Below the pieces are notes generated by a model, which saw only the letters and a program-made list of their open reading frames with translations, had not been told where the DNA came from and searched no databases. Position numbers and translations under genes: made by a program. Positions 7,868 through 15,650 of a DNA stretch of 19,779 nucleotides are shown here, in pieces. Each line of letters opens with the position of its first letter. Positions within the stretch are counted from its first letter, which is position 1. The stretch is from Muribaculaceae bacterium. Its GTDB lineage: Bacteria > Bacteroidota > Bacteroidia > Bacteroidales > Muribaculaceae. The DNA lies in the NCBI GenBank assembly GCA_009775125.1, contig VSPD01000050.1, positions 1 through 19,779 on the forward strand, given 5' to 3'.

Positions 7868-9148
7868 TCACGCTTTTACTCTTTGTGAGAGCAGTCGGTG
7901 ACCGATGCGGCAATACAGGCATTTGCGTGGCTCGCAGTAGCAGCGGCGCAGCTGGATGGCTGCCAGGGATATGAATGCGTCTTCTATTTTGAATCCGGCG
8001 TCGCGGAAGGTGCGCACCACATTATTGTTTTCGGCGCGGATAGCGGAAAGCATTTCCACGGCACGTTGGGCGCTGTCGTCGCCGTCGGTGCGGCTGTTGG
8101 CATGTATAAGCGGGATGGCCACGTTTATTATCAGCGTGTCGATGGAGGCTTCCGAAAGCGCGGTGCTCGACGGTGTCCTTGCTTCCGAGGTGAAATTATA
8201 GTGTGTGCTGAAAAACCCTTCAAGATATATCCGGAACAGATTTCGCAGAGAGTCAATGTCGGTAGCCTTTATTATATCATAATAGGAATAAAGGATGCCG
8301 TGGTATATGAGATGGGCAAGCGCCGAGATGCGACGGTGCGGGAAATTCTGAGGGCGCATGCGTGACATTTTCCACATCGTGTTCGGCGATTGCGTGAGCG
8401 AGTGTTTTACGCGCAAGAAATCGTATTCCGAGCGCAGCCGTTCGGCATATTCGCATCCGTGCGTGTCTTCCAAGAGCCCGGCTTGGCCGAACAGCAGGGC
8501 TTCGAGCCTGGTGAGCGAGTCGCGGTAGCGGTACATTATTTTCAATGGCGTGGCTCGTGCAAGCTGCTCAAAAGGCTCTGCGTTGGTGCCGAATCCCATG
8601 GCGCGTGCAATAGTGATATACAGCGCCGAGGCCACGTCGCCGTTATATTGCTCCGTTATTTGAGCGATACGGTCGGCCTTTGCATACAGGCGTTCGAATC
8701 CCAGAGCCGTGAGCCAGTCGGAAAGCATCACCTCCGGCAGCTCTGCCACCGTGCCCGCGCAGGGCAGCTCGCGGAAAGGACTGTTCACAATCTTGTTGTA
8801 GCGCTCGGAGAAGTCGGGAGCGCACCGCATCACCATCTGCGGAATCTCGCCGCCGCTTTTGCGCGTTATCCTCATGTCGTCCACTGCCACGACATGAAGC
8901 ACCACCGTGTCGTAGGCCGCGTCGGAGTCGTGTCCGTGGCGGTGCCAGTCGGAAGCCCGCACGTGTATCTCGACATTGCCCGCCCATATGCGGTCGCCGA
9001 TTTGCACTTTGGCGTTGAAAAAATCAGGCCCCGCGTCGCGGTTATGTATGCCGGGATCAAGCACGTTGATGCGCGAGCCGTCCACCGCCACCATCTCCTG
9101 CACAGGCCAGAGACGGTATTGCCATACATATTGCATCAGTTCTTCCAT
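7868..9148 (-). CDS. DUF2851 family protein of unknown function
   Basis: This 426-residue protein belongs to a family that is common and almost confined to Bacteroidetes, with no established function. The N-terminal half shows the family's conserved blocks: YVWQYRLWP, then GIHNRDAGPDFFNAKVQIG, WAGNVEIHVRASDWHRHGHD and YDTVVLHVV (all within about residues 8-90). These suggest a beta-rich, possibly metal- or nucleic-acid-binding fold. The C-terminus carries four closely spaced cysteines (C403, C405, C410, C413) in CYCEPRKCLYC, followed by RIG, which looks like a metal-binding cluster. No signal peptide or membrane segment is seen, so it is probably cytoplasmic. The ATG at 9148 is preceded by an excellent promoter. 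The gene diverges from the GH5 lipoprotein gene. Confidence 0.85.
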   Translation of the reverse strand: MEELMQYVWQYRLWPVQEMVAVDGSRINVLDPGIHNRDAGPDFFNAKVQIGDRIWAGNVEIHVRASDWHRHGHDSDAAYDTVVLHVVAVDDMRITRKSGGEIPQMVMRCAPDFSERYNKIVNSPFRELPCAGTVAELPEVMLSDWLTALGFERLYAKADRIAQITEQYNGDVASALYITIARAMGFGTNAEPFEQLARATPLKIMYRYRDSLTRLEALLFGQAGLLEDTHGCEYAERLRSEYDFLRVKHSLTQSPNTMWKMSRMRPQNFPHRRISALAHLIYHGILYSYYDIIKATDIDSLRNLFRIYLEGFFSTHYNFTSEARTPSSTALSEASIDTLIINVAIPLIHANSRTDGDDSAQRAVEMLSAIRAENNNVVRTFRDAGFKIEDAFISLAAIQLRRCYCEPRKCLYCRIGHRLLSQRVKA

Positions 9149-9165
9149 GGGTGATATATATTGTG

Positions 9166-9196
9166 CAAATTTAAGTTCATAAACCCGAATTACAAA
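9166..9196 (-). promoter_or_regulatory. Promoter of the DUF2851 gene
   Basis: On the minus strand this reads TTTG (9193-9196), a 19-bp spacer and TAAATTTG (9166-9173). It is a full consensus match, 17 bp before the ATG, so the leader is very short. Confidence 0.72.
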
Positions 9197-9213
9197 AAAA
9201 ATCGCCTGATTTT

Positions 9214-9245
9214 TTTGCAGAATACGGCGAAAAAATGTAAATTTG
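9214..9245 (+). promoter_or_regulatory. Promoter of the GH5 lipoprotein gene
   Basis: TTTG (9214-9217), a 20-bp spacer and TAAATTTG (9238-9245) give a full consensus match. The predicted leader is about 45 nt. The two divergent -33 elements are only 17 bp apart (9196 to 9214), so polymerases at the two promoters could interfere with each other. Confidence 0.72.
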
Positions 9246-9295
9246 CAAAAACCGTTATAATCCTGTCTATTTACCTAATTCATTCACATTTATCC

Positions 9296-10534
9296 ATGAA
9301 GAAACTTCTTGTTTTTGCCTTAGCGCTTGTGGCCATGGCCGCTTGCCGTCAGCAGGCATCCGAGGAAGCTCCCGCAGCAGATGGCTTTGTCCGTATCGAA
9401 GGCCATGACCTTATCAAGCCCGACGGGTCCAAACTTTTCATTATGGGCACCAACCTTGGCAACTGGCTAAACCCCGAAGGCTACATGTTTGGATTTAAAA
9501 AGACCAACTCCGGCCATTTCATCAACGAAATGATATGCCAGCTCGTAGGTCCCGATGCCGCCCGTGAATTCTGGGCCGGATTCAAAGACAACTATATCAC
9601 CCGCAAGGACATCGAATTCATCGCTTCCACAGGCGCCAACACAATCCGTCTGCCCTTCAACTACAAAATATTCACAAACGAGGACTTCATGGGCCTCAAC
9701 GACGAGAACGAAGGTTTCCGCCGCGTCGACTCCGTGGTTGAATGGTGCCGCGACAACAACCTCTACCTTATCCTCGACATGCACGACACCCCCGGCGGAC
9801 AGACCGGCGACAATATCGACGACTCCTACGGCTACCCCTGGCTCTTCGAGTCGGAAGCATCGCAGAAGCAGTTCGCTGACCTTTGGCGCAAGATTGCCGA
9901 CCGCTACAAAAACGAAACCGTAATCCTTGGCTACGAACTCTGCAACGAGCCCATCGCTCCCTATTTCGCCAACGTCGACTCCCTCAACGCCATGCTCGAG
10001 CCCACCTACAAGCGCGCCACAGCCGCAATCCGCGAGGTCGACAACAACCACATAATCCTTCTCGGAGGCTCGCAGTGGAACAGCAACTTCAAGCCCTTCT
10101 CCGACTGGAAATTTGACGACAAAATCATGTACACATGCCACCGCTACGGCGGCCCCGCGTCTGCCGAGGCCATCGGCTCGTTCATCGCTTTCCGCGACTC
10201 CACAGGCCTGCCGATGTATATGGGCGAAATCGGCCACAACACCCCCGAGTGGCAAGCCGATTTCTGCAAGGCTATGCGCGACAACAACATCGGCTACACA
10301 TTCTGGCCTTACAAGAAAATCGACAACTCCTCATTTGTCGGCATCAACCGCCCCGCACAGTGGGATAGCATCGTCAACTTCTCCGAGGCCGACCGCGGCG
10401 ACTACTTCGCTATCCGCGCGGCTCGTCCCGACCAGGCTCTCTCTCGCGGCCTTCTCAACGCATTCCTCGACAGCGCCCGCTTCGAAAACTGCGTGCCCGA
10501 CACCGCCTATATCAACTCCCTTGGAATGAAATAA
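9296..10534 (+). CDS. GH5-family glycoside hydrolase lipoprotein (cellulase-like)
   Basis: This is a predicted secreted glycosidase of 412 residues. A lipoprotein signal peptide ends in LVAMAAC (lipid-bearing Cys17), followed by RQQASEEA. The acidic residues just after the Cys fit Bacteroidetes surface-export signals, so it may face outward. The (beta/alpha)8 domain has the GH5 landmarks: GTNLGNWL near the start, NTIRLPFNY, LDMHDTPGG (His163), the acid/base Glu218 in LCNEP, HRYGG (His282, Tyr284) and the nucleophile Glu311 in MGEIGHN. A retaining mechanism on beta-linked glucan or mannan is known for the family; the exact substrate is not readable. The ATG at 9296 is chosen over a longer TTG frame because it opens the signal peptide and sits after a strong promoter. 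It is not attached to a SusCD pair. Confidence 0.88.
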   Translation: MKKLLVFALALVAMAACRQQASEEAPAADGFVRIEGHDLIKPDGSKLFIMGTNLGNWLNPEGYMFGFKKTNSGHFINEMICQLVGPDAAREFWAGFKDNYITRKDIEFIASTGANTIRLPFNYKIFTNEDFMGLNDENEGFRRVDSVVEWCRDNNLYLILDMHDTPGGQTGDNIDDSYGYPWLFESEASQKQFADLWRKIADRYKNETVILGYELCNEPIAPYFANVDSLNAMLEPTYKRATAAIREVDNNHIILLGGSQWNSNFKPFSDWKFDDKIMYTCHRYGGPASAEAIGSFIAFRDSTGLPMYMGEIGHNTPEWQADFCKAMRDNNIGYTFWPYKKIDNSSFVGINRPAQWDSIVNFSEADRGDYFAIRAARPDQALSRGLLNAFLDSARFENCVPDTAYINSLGMK

Positions 10535-10582
10535 AAAAAGAAAAGACATTTGGGTTCCCTTTAAACCTGGAAGTCTGTTCTG

Positions 10583-10619
10583 CCCGCGCCGCCAGTCGAC
10601 GCGGGTTTTTTATTTTTTA
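10583..10619 (+). terminator. Intrinsic terminator after the GH5 gene
   Basis: A GC-only 6-bp stem, CCCGCG (10583-10588) with CGCGGG (10600-10605), has an 11-nt loop and is followed by TTTTTTATTTTTT. It separates the GH5 gene from the S41 peptidase gene. Confidence 0.85.
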
Positions 10620-10628
10620 ACGCTATGA

Positions 10629-10662
10629 ATGTTGGCAACATCCCCGAAATGTCGTAACTTAG
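10629..10662 (+). promoter_or_regulatory. Probable promoter of the S41 peptidase gene with overlapping palindrome
   Basis: GTTG (10631-10634), a 20-bp spacer and TAACTTAG (10655-10662) make a near-consensus promoter with one mismatch in each box, 25 bp before the ATG. A 13-bp palindrome, ATGTTGGCAACAT (10629-10641), covers the -33 box and would suit a repressor site. Confidence 0.48.
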
Positions 10663-10687
10663 CCGTTCGAAAAATATAAAAACGACG

Positions 10688-12358
10688 ATGAAACGCATTT
10701 TAGCCATATTGCTCGGTGCCATGGCGGCTTCCATGATGGCCGGAGCCGCTGCCCAGGCTGCGAGCAACAAAACCGAGATTAAACAGAACCTCAACATATT
10801 CAATTCCCTCTACAAGGAGTTGCAGACAAACTATGTCGACTCCATCGACGCCACAAAATCGATACGCAACGCCATCGACGCCATGCTCGGTCAAATCGAC
10901 CCGTACACGGAATACTATCCCGAAGATGAGCTCGACAATCTGCGCGTGCTCTCAACAGGCGAATACAGCGGCATCGGTTCGGTGATAATGCAGCGCAACG
11001 GCCGTGTCGAGCTGTCCGAACCGCAGTGGAACTCTCCGGCTCGCAAAGCCGGCCTCCGTTTCGGCGACCGCATTGTGGCCATCGACGGCGACACTCTCCC
11101 CAAAGGTTACACCACCCAGCAGGCTTCCGCCCGCCTCAAAGGGCAGGCCGGCTCAAAAGTGCGCCTCACCATCGAGCGTCCCTACGTCGCCGACTCAATT
11201 CTCGACTTCGAAATCACGCGCGGCCAGATACGCACCAATTCCGTGCCTTACTACGGCATCGTGCGCGACTCCATCGGCTACATCCGCCTCACCACGTTCG
11301 ACACCAACAGCGCCTCCGAAGTGAAAAACGCCGTTGTCGCTCTTAAAAAAGACCCGCGTCTGCGCGCCATCGTGCTCGACCTCCGCGACAATGGCGGCGG
11401 ACTCCTCGAAAGCGCAACGCAAATCGTTGGGCTGTTCGTGCCAAAAGGCACAGAAGTGGTGCGCACGCGCTATCGTGGCAAGAACAATGAAAAAATATAC
11501 AAGACCACACAGCAGCCCGTCGATACCGACATCCCTCTTGCCGTGCTCATCAACGAAAACACGGCCTCGTCCTCCGAAATCGTGGCCGGTGCCTTGCAAG
11601 ACCTCGACCGCGCCATCGTAGTGGGCAACCGCTCATATGGAAAAGGCCTCGTGCAGTCGTCGCGTCCGTTGCCCTACAACGGCCTGCTGAAAGTCACCGT
11701 CGCGCGCTATTACATCCCCTCCGGCCGTCTCATTCAAGCCATTGATTACAGTCACCGCGACGAAAACGGCCGCGTCACACGCATACCCGACTCCCTCACC
11801 AACGTCTATCACACAATGGCTGGACGTGAAGTGCGCGACGGAGGCGGCATCACACCCGACATCACCGTGAAAGCCAAGGAGATGAACCGCCTTATGTACA
11901 ACGTGATTGCCGACTTCTGGGCCTATGACTACGCCAATCGTTTCCGTGCCCGTCAAGGCGACACCATCGCCCCGGCCGACCGTTTCGAAATCAGCGACTC
12001 AATATATGCCGATTTCAAAAATTTTATCGACCCCGACCGATTCAAATACGACCGTATGTGCGAGTCAGGCATGAAATACCTTCGCGAGGCTGCCGAACTC
12101 GAAGGATACATGACCGATTCAGTCGCCGCCCAGTTCGACCTGCTCGAATCCATGCTTAAACACGACCTCAGCCGCGATCTCGACTTTAACGCCACCGACC
12201 TCCGCGACCTGCTCGACGACGAAATCTCCGCCCGTTACTACGACGACGGCGCCCGCGTGATGCGAGCCCTCCGCACCGACCCCGACCTCGACGCCGCCAC
12301 TGCCGCCCTCCTCGATCCCGCCCGCTACCGCGCCCTCCTCGCCCCCAAAAAAGAATAG
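10688..12358 (+). CDS. S41-family carboxy-terminal processing peptidase (CtpA/Prc type)
   Basis: This is a serine peptidase of 556 residues that in its family trims or degrades exported proteins from the C-terminus in the periplasm. A signal peptide is present (about 1-25, ending AAAQAAS). A PDZ domain spans about 86-172 (STGEYSGIGSVI, then SPARKAGLRFGDRI). The S41 core follows, with LDLRDNGGG, the nucleophile Ser296 in NENTASSSE and the general-base Lys319 in SYGKGLVQ with Gln323. All catalytic residues are present, so it should be active. About 130 residues beyond the core form a helical, charged tail of the kind often seen in Bacteroidetes members; its role is unknown. The gene has its own near-consensus promoter and sits after a terminator, so it is probably monocistronic. 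Confidence 0.9.
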   Translation: MKRILAILLGAMAASMMAGAAAQAASNKTEIKQNLNIFNSLYKELQTNYVDSIDATKSIRNAIDAMLGQIDPYTEYYPEDELDNLRVLSTGEYSGIGSVIMQRNGRVELSEPQWNSPARKAGLRFGDRIVAIDGDTLPKGYTTQQASARLKGQAGSKVRLTIERPYVADSILDFEITRGQIRTNSVPYYGIVRDSIGYIRLTTFDTNSASEVKNAVVALKKDPRLRAIVLDLRDNGGGLLESATQIVGLFVPKGTEVVRTRYRGKNNEKIYKTTQQPVDTDIPLAVLINENTASSSEIVAGALQDLDRAIVVGNRSYGKGLVQSSRPLPYNGLLKVTVARYYIPSGRLIQAIDYSHRDENGRVTRIPDSLTNVYHTMAGREVRDGGGITPDITVKAKEMNRLMYNVIADFWAYDYANRFRARQGDTIAPADRFEISDSIYADFKNFIDPDRFKYDRMCESGMKYLREAAELEGYMTDSVAAQFDLLESMLKHDLSRDLDFNATDLRDLLDDEISARYYDDGARVMRALRTDPDLDAATAALLDPARYRALLAPKKE

Positions 12359-12647
12359 CACAGCACGCGCGTCCGCCGGGCTGCGCCGTGCCGCAACCAT
12401 CAAGACCCATGAACGAACCATCGGGGGAATATCTGTTTTTTGTGGAGAGACAATCACAAAAATCTAATTTAGCGAGATAAAAAGATGGTTCTTTTTGGTT
12501 CTTTCATAGTTCATGATGGTTCGAGCCAAGCGCAGCGTCACGGAAAATGCTTGCAATGCGTCCCTGCAAGGTGATTTCGGGTGCGGAATAAACTTTTTCG
12601 CGCCCGTCGCTGTTTCATAAGAAAATCAACGTTTCAGCAATCTACTT
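12359..12647. other. Spacer between S41 peptidase and nitroreductase genes
   Basis: A weak GCACG/CGTGC hairpin (12363-12391) follows the S41 stop, without a T run. A 9-bp inverted repeat, CGAACCATC (12414-12422) with GATGGTTCG (12515-12523), frames an AT-rich middle containing further GGTTC repeats. No consensus promoter for the nitroreductase gene is clear; an AT-rich stretch near 12587-12599 is the best guess. No gene is seen. Confidence 0.4.
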
Positions 12648-13391
12648 ATGAAATCAGTAAAAGATACAATTCTCGACCGCGTGTCGTGTCGCAGATACGA
12701 GCGCGAACAGCTCACGCCCGAGCAGGTGGAATTCATCTGTCAGGCAATTGCCAACACCCCCACAAGTTACAACGGACAGCAGTTCTCCGTAATCGATGTC
12801 GACGACCAAAAACTCAAAGAGCAGCTCTATGCCCTTACGGGCCAGAAACAAATAAAGACATGCTCCCACTTTTTCGTGTTCTGTCTCGACTATTACAAGA
12901 TTTGCGAAGGAGCAAAAGCCAAAGGCATTGAGATGCCCGCTTTCTATAACACGCTCGACGGCTACACCGTTGGCGCCGTGGATGCTGCTCTGGCCATGAT
13001 GAACGCCATCACCGCCGCAGAGTCCCTCGGCCTCGGCACATGCCCAATTGGATATGCCCGTACGGTCAATCCCAAGGCTATCTCCGAATTGCTCGGTCTG
13101 CCCGACCGAGTCATCGTGATATGCGGCCTGGCCGTAGGCGTGCCGCGAGAGCATAACGACCACAAGCCCAAGCAGCCCCTTTCTCTTCTTATCCACCGCA
13201 ACGGCTACAATCCCGACGTAGCTACCGATCTCTTGGGCTACGACCTCGAAGTGCAACGTTACAACGCCACACGCTCAGGAGCCACCACCGACAACGACTG
13301 GATTGGCCACATGATCGGCTACTACCGTGAAGCCATGGAATACAACCTCATCGAAGCCTTCCGCCTTCGCGGCATCTACATCTACAAGTAG
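12648..13391 (+). CDS. NfsA-like FMN-dependent nitroreductase family protein
   Basis: A predicted cytoplasmic flavoprotein of 247 residues that transfers electrons from NAD(P)H to nitro compounds, quinones or similar acceptors; the physiological substrate is unknown. The N-terminus has the FMN phosphate-binding pattern SCRRY (13-17). TPTSYNGQQ (37-45) matches the family's PSSxNxQPW-type block, and ESLGLGTCPIGYAR followed by LPDRVIVICGLAVGVP is the usual second flavin-contact region. A C-terminal extension of about 70 residues rich in Tyr and Arg fits the NfsA/FRP subgroup, where it swaps between dimer subunits. Length is normal and the frame intact. The ATG at 12648 is the first good start. 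It converges on susD, with a repeat cluster of 465 bp in between. Confidence 0.87.
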   Translation: MKSVKDTILDRVSCRRYEREQLTPEQVEFICQAIANTPTSYNGQQFSVIDVDDQKLKEQLYALTGQKQIKTCSHFFVFCLDYYKICEGAKAKGIEMPAFYNTLDGYTVGAVDAALAMMNAITAAESLGLGTCPIGYARTVNPKAISELLGLPDRVIVICGLAVGVPREHNDHKPKQPLSLLIHRNGYNPDVATDLLGYDLEVQRYNATRSGATTDNDWIGHMIGYYREAMEYNLIEAFRLRGIYIYK

Positions 13392-13410
13392 GAGACTCAA
13401 TCGTCAATAG

Positions 13411-13791
13411 TGCAGGAACATTAACCGCAAAGCGCTTTGCTTCGGCAAAGAACCCTCCGGCTTGTGACATTATATTCACAAGCCGGAGGCTTGCGGTGCA
13501 TTTGTGTCTCCGTTAGGAGACAAATATTGTAGCGCGGGGCGACAGCCCCGGGGGCGTTGACGTTATTTATTAAGGTATTGGAGCGTAGGCCGGCCGGAGC
13601 GTTCGATTATGCCGGCATGAGGTAGGGGCGCGATAAATCGCGCCAGCTTTGATTAGGGCGTGATTTATCACTCCCCTACAAGCCACGGATGATGGGGCTT
13701 ATTTGAACCGCATTGCGCAAGCCGTGCGTGCCTACAATATTTTGATATCCCTAAAAATAATATTCACAAGCCGGAGGCTTGTGTTCCTGCA
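13411..13791. repeat. Repeat and hairpin block bounded by a perfect 10-bp inverted repeat
   Basis: The block opens with TGCAGGAACA (13411-13420) and closes with its exact reverse complement (13782-13791). Inside lie a 14-bp palindrome (13427-13440) overlapping a CTTTGC-TTCG-GCAAAG hairpin (13435-13450), and a perfect 14-bp stem (13454-13467 with 13476-13489). Further hairpins are at 13505-13522, 13535-13550 and 13765-13783. A 22-bp direct repeat occurs at 13472-13493 and 13760-13781. No coding frame or target-site duplication is seen. It may be a non-autonomous mobile sequence or nested repeats. Confidence 0.55.
13622..13679. repeat. Inverted repeat of the GTAGGGG type
   Basis: Two arms (13622-13644 and 13657-13679) are inverted copies with about 20 of 23 positions matching. 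Each arm has its own small palindrome around GATAAATC or GTGATTTATCAC. It lies inside the larger repeat block and has the same arm-within-arm plan as the repeat at 6733-6825. Confidence 0.65.
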
Positions 13792-13829
13792 AAAATAAAC
13801 GCCGCCGATGCAATCGAGCATCGGCGGCG
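13791..13829 (-). terminator. Intrinsic terminator of the susC-susD operon
   Basis: A perfect 11-bp GC-rich stem (13800-13810 with 13819-13829) has an 8-nt loop. On the minus strand it is followed by TTTATTTTTG. It lies 27 bp past the susD stop codon. Confidence 0.85.
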
Positions 13830-13856
13830 ATATTATTTCAGACAGTTGTCAGATGA

Positions 13857-15632
13857 TTACCATCCGGGGTTCTGTTTGATTTTGTCGTTGAGGGCAATCT
13901 GTCCGGAGGGGATGGGATAGAAGTAGTACTTCTTGTCGTATACACGGTCGCCAAGACCACCGTCTTTATAACCTTCGGAGTTGAGTTTCACAGCGTCTTC
14001 TTCGTTTATGAACTTGTCTTCGGTGAAGAGGAACGTGTTGCTGAAATTAGCGCCGAGGAACACATTGGGGTATCTGGTGTTGTCAAGTTTGTCAAGCTGA
14101 TGCCAGCGGATAAGGTCCCAATAGCGGAAGTCGCGGTCCATGATAAGTTCGCAACGGCGGCAGCGACGTACCTCCCAAATAAGAGAATTTACACCCATGT
14201 TGTTGGCCGGGTCGTTCATCGAAGAGAGCGAAGCCACGGTCTGAGCGGGAAGACCTGCACGTTCGTAAAGTTTGTTGAGCGAGTTGTTGAGGTCGGCATC
14301 GGAGAGTGTTCCGAGTTCAGCCTTTGCTTCGGCAAATTCGCAATATACGGCAGAGAGCCAATAAATCGGGCCGCAAGTATAGTTCTGACCGATTGTCTGA
14401 CGGTTGTAGAGAGGTACGGTAATGTTGTCGTACTTGGCTACACCGTAACCTGTTGTCGAAACCATTTCAGCTGCTCCGGCGCGAGACCATTTCAGGTGGT
14501 TGACATAGGCGTAGGGGTCGGTTGTCTTGGCAAGACGTTCGTCGCGTACATCGAGAAGGTTTTGAATCGAGAGCACGGAGTCGACGGTGTTGAGCACGCC
14601 AAGGTCGGTTTTGTCACATGATGTAAGGGCGAGGGGTTTGCCGTCTTTGAAAAGATAAGAGTCGAAAGCATCTTTGGAGATACCCATGATTTCGGTCGAC
14701 GAGCAGGTGTAGGCCACGAGCTGGTGCATCATGATATTCACCTTGAACGCCTTGCCGAAGATGATTTCGCTTACTTTGCCAAACGCGCCAACATCGGTTG
14801 TCTGGTAGATGTCGAGGTAGTTGGGTGTAAGGGTATAGCGGGTCATAAGGGGTTCGCAAGCCTTTACACATTCTTCGAGATATTTTTTAGCACGGGTTTC
14901 ATCGGCCTTTTTGCCGTTTTCTGCTTCGGTGCGGTATTTGCAATAAGTACCTTCAAAGAGGCAGATTTCAGCCTTTGCTGCGCGGGCCATATCCTTGCTG
15001 AATTCGAATTTGCCGGATTCGTTCTTGATATTTGCGATGGCGAAGTCGAGGTCGGCGAGAACATTATCCATTACGATGTCGCGGTCGGTGGGTGCGCTGT
15101 ACAGGAAGCCGTCGTCGTTGATTGTGAGCAACTGGTCAACCCAGAATACGTTTCCGTATTTCTTTACGAGGTCGAATGTCTGCAATGCGCGGTTGAGACG
15201 TGCGATAGCGGTGTAGTGGTTCTTTGTGGCTTCATCAAGGGTTGAGGTTTTCATGCCTTCGATGATATACATGGCCTGACGGATGTTGTAGTAAGGGTCT
15301 GACCACGAAGCGGCTGATGCCGGCACATTGGTATTAGCCCAGTTTTGCAGGCCCCATGTACGGCCTACCTGGTCGTCGGAAAGGGTCTTGAAGTAGAATT
15401 CGCCTTGGCCGGAAGTGGTTGTCGAGGATACTCTCGAGCAATAGTTGCCGTAGCCTATGATGGAATTGTAGAAGAGGTTTGCCTCGTTCTGCACGTTTGT
15501 TTCGTTGTTCCAGAAAGCCGGAGTGTTTACTTCGCTGGTCAACGGATTACGGTTGTCGTCAAGGAAGTCATCGCAACCGGTGAATGCGATGCCGGCCAAT
15601 GCCAACGATCCGAATATAATTGATTTTTTCAT
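13857..15632 (-). CDS. SusD/RagB-family surface nutrient-binding lipoprotein
   Basis: This outer-membrane lipoprotein of 591 residues caps the SusC channel and captures oligosaccharide or peptide ligands. A signal peptide ends in the lipobox FTGC (Cys20), followed by DDFLDD, whose acidic residues fit surface export. Typical SusD blocks are the helical ARLNRALQTFDLVKKYGNVFWVD stretch (TPR-like core), DRDIVMDNVLADLDFAI, ARAAKAEICLFEGTYCKY, the C-terminal EVRRCRRCELIMD followed by RYWDLIRW, and the final YFYPIPSGQI with QNPGW. Length is in the normal range. It starts 18 bp after the susC stop, so the two are co-transcribed. The ligand cannot be read: no glycosidase or sulfatase gene is attached. 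Confidence 0.93.
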   Translation of the reverse strand: MKKSIIFGSLALAGIAFTGCDDFLDDNRNPLTSEVNTPAFWNNETNVQNEANLFYNSIIGYGNYCSRVSSTTTSGQGEFYFKTLSDDQVGRTWGLQNWANTNVPASAASWSDPYYNIRQAMYIIEGMKTSTLDEATKNHYTAIARLNRALQTFDLVKKYGNVFWVDQLLTINDDGFLYSAPTDRDIVMDNVLADLDFAIANIKNESGKFEFSKDMARAAKAEICLFEGTYCKYRTEAENGKKADETRAKKYLEECVKACEPLMTRYTLTPNYLDIYQTTDVGAFGKVSEIIFGKAFKVNIMMHQLVAYTCSSTEIMGISKDAFDSYLFKDGKPLALTSCDKTDLGVLNTVDSVLSIQNLLDVRDERLAKTTDPYAYVNHLKWSRAGAAEMVSTTGYGVAKYDNITVPLYNRQTIGQNYTCGPIYWLSAVYCEFAEAKAELGTLSDADLNNSLNKLYERAGLPAQTVASLSSMNDPANNMGVNSLIWEVRRCRRCELIMDRDFRYWDLIRWHQLDKLDNTRYPNVFLGANFSNTFLFTEDKFINEEDAVKLNSEGYKDGGLGDRVYDKKYYFYPIPSGQIALNDKIKQNPGW

Positions 15633-15650
15633 ATTAGTCTGTTTAAGAGT

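Noticed and set aside
9161..9295. Longer TTG start for the GH5 gene
   Set aside because: It would place codons across the promoter and bury the lipoprotein signal peptide 45 residues inside the protein.
13472..13781. CRISPR-like direct repeats
   Set aside because: There are only two copies of the 22-bp repeat, no regular spacers and no cas genes.
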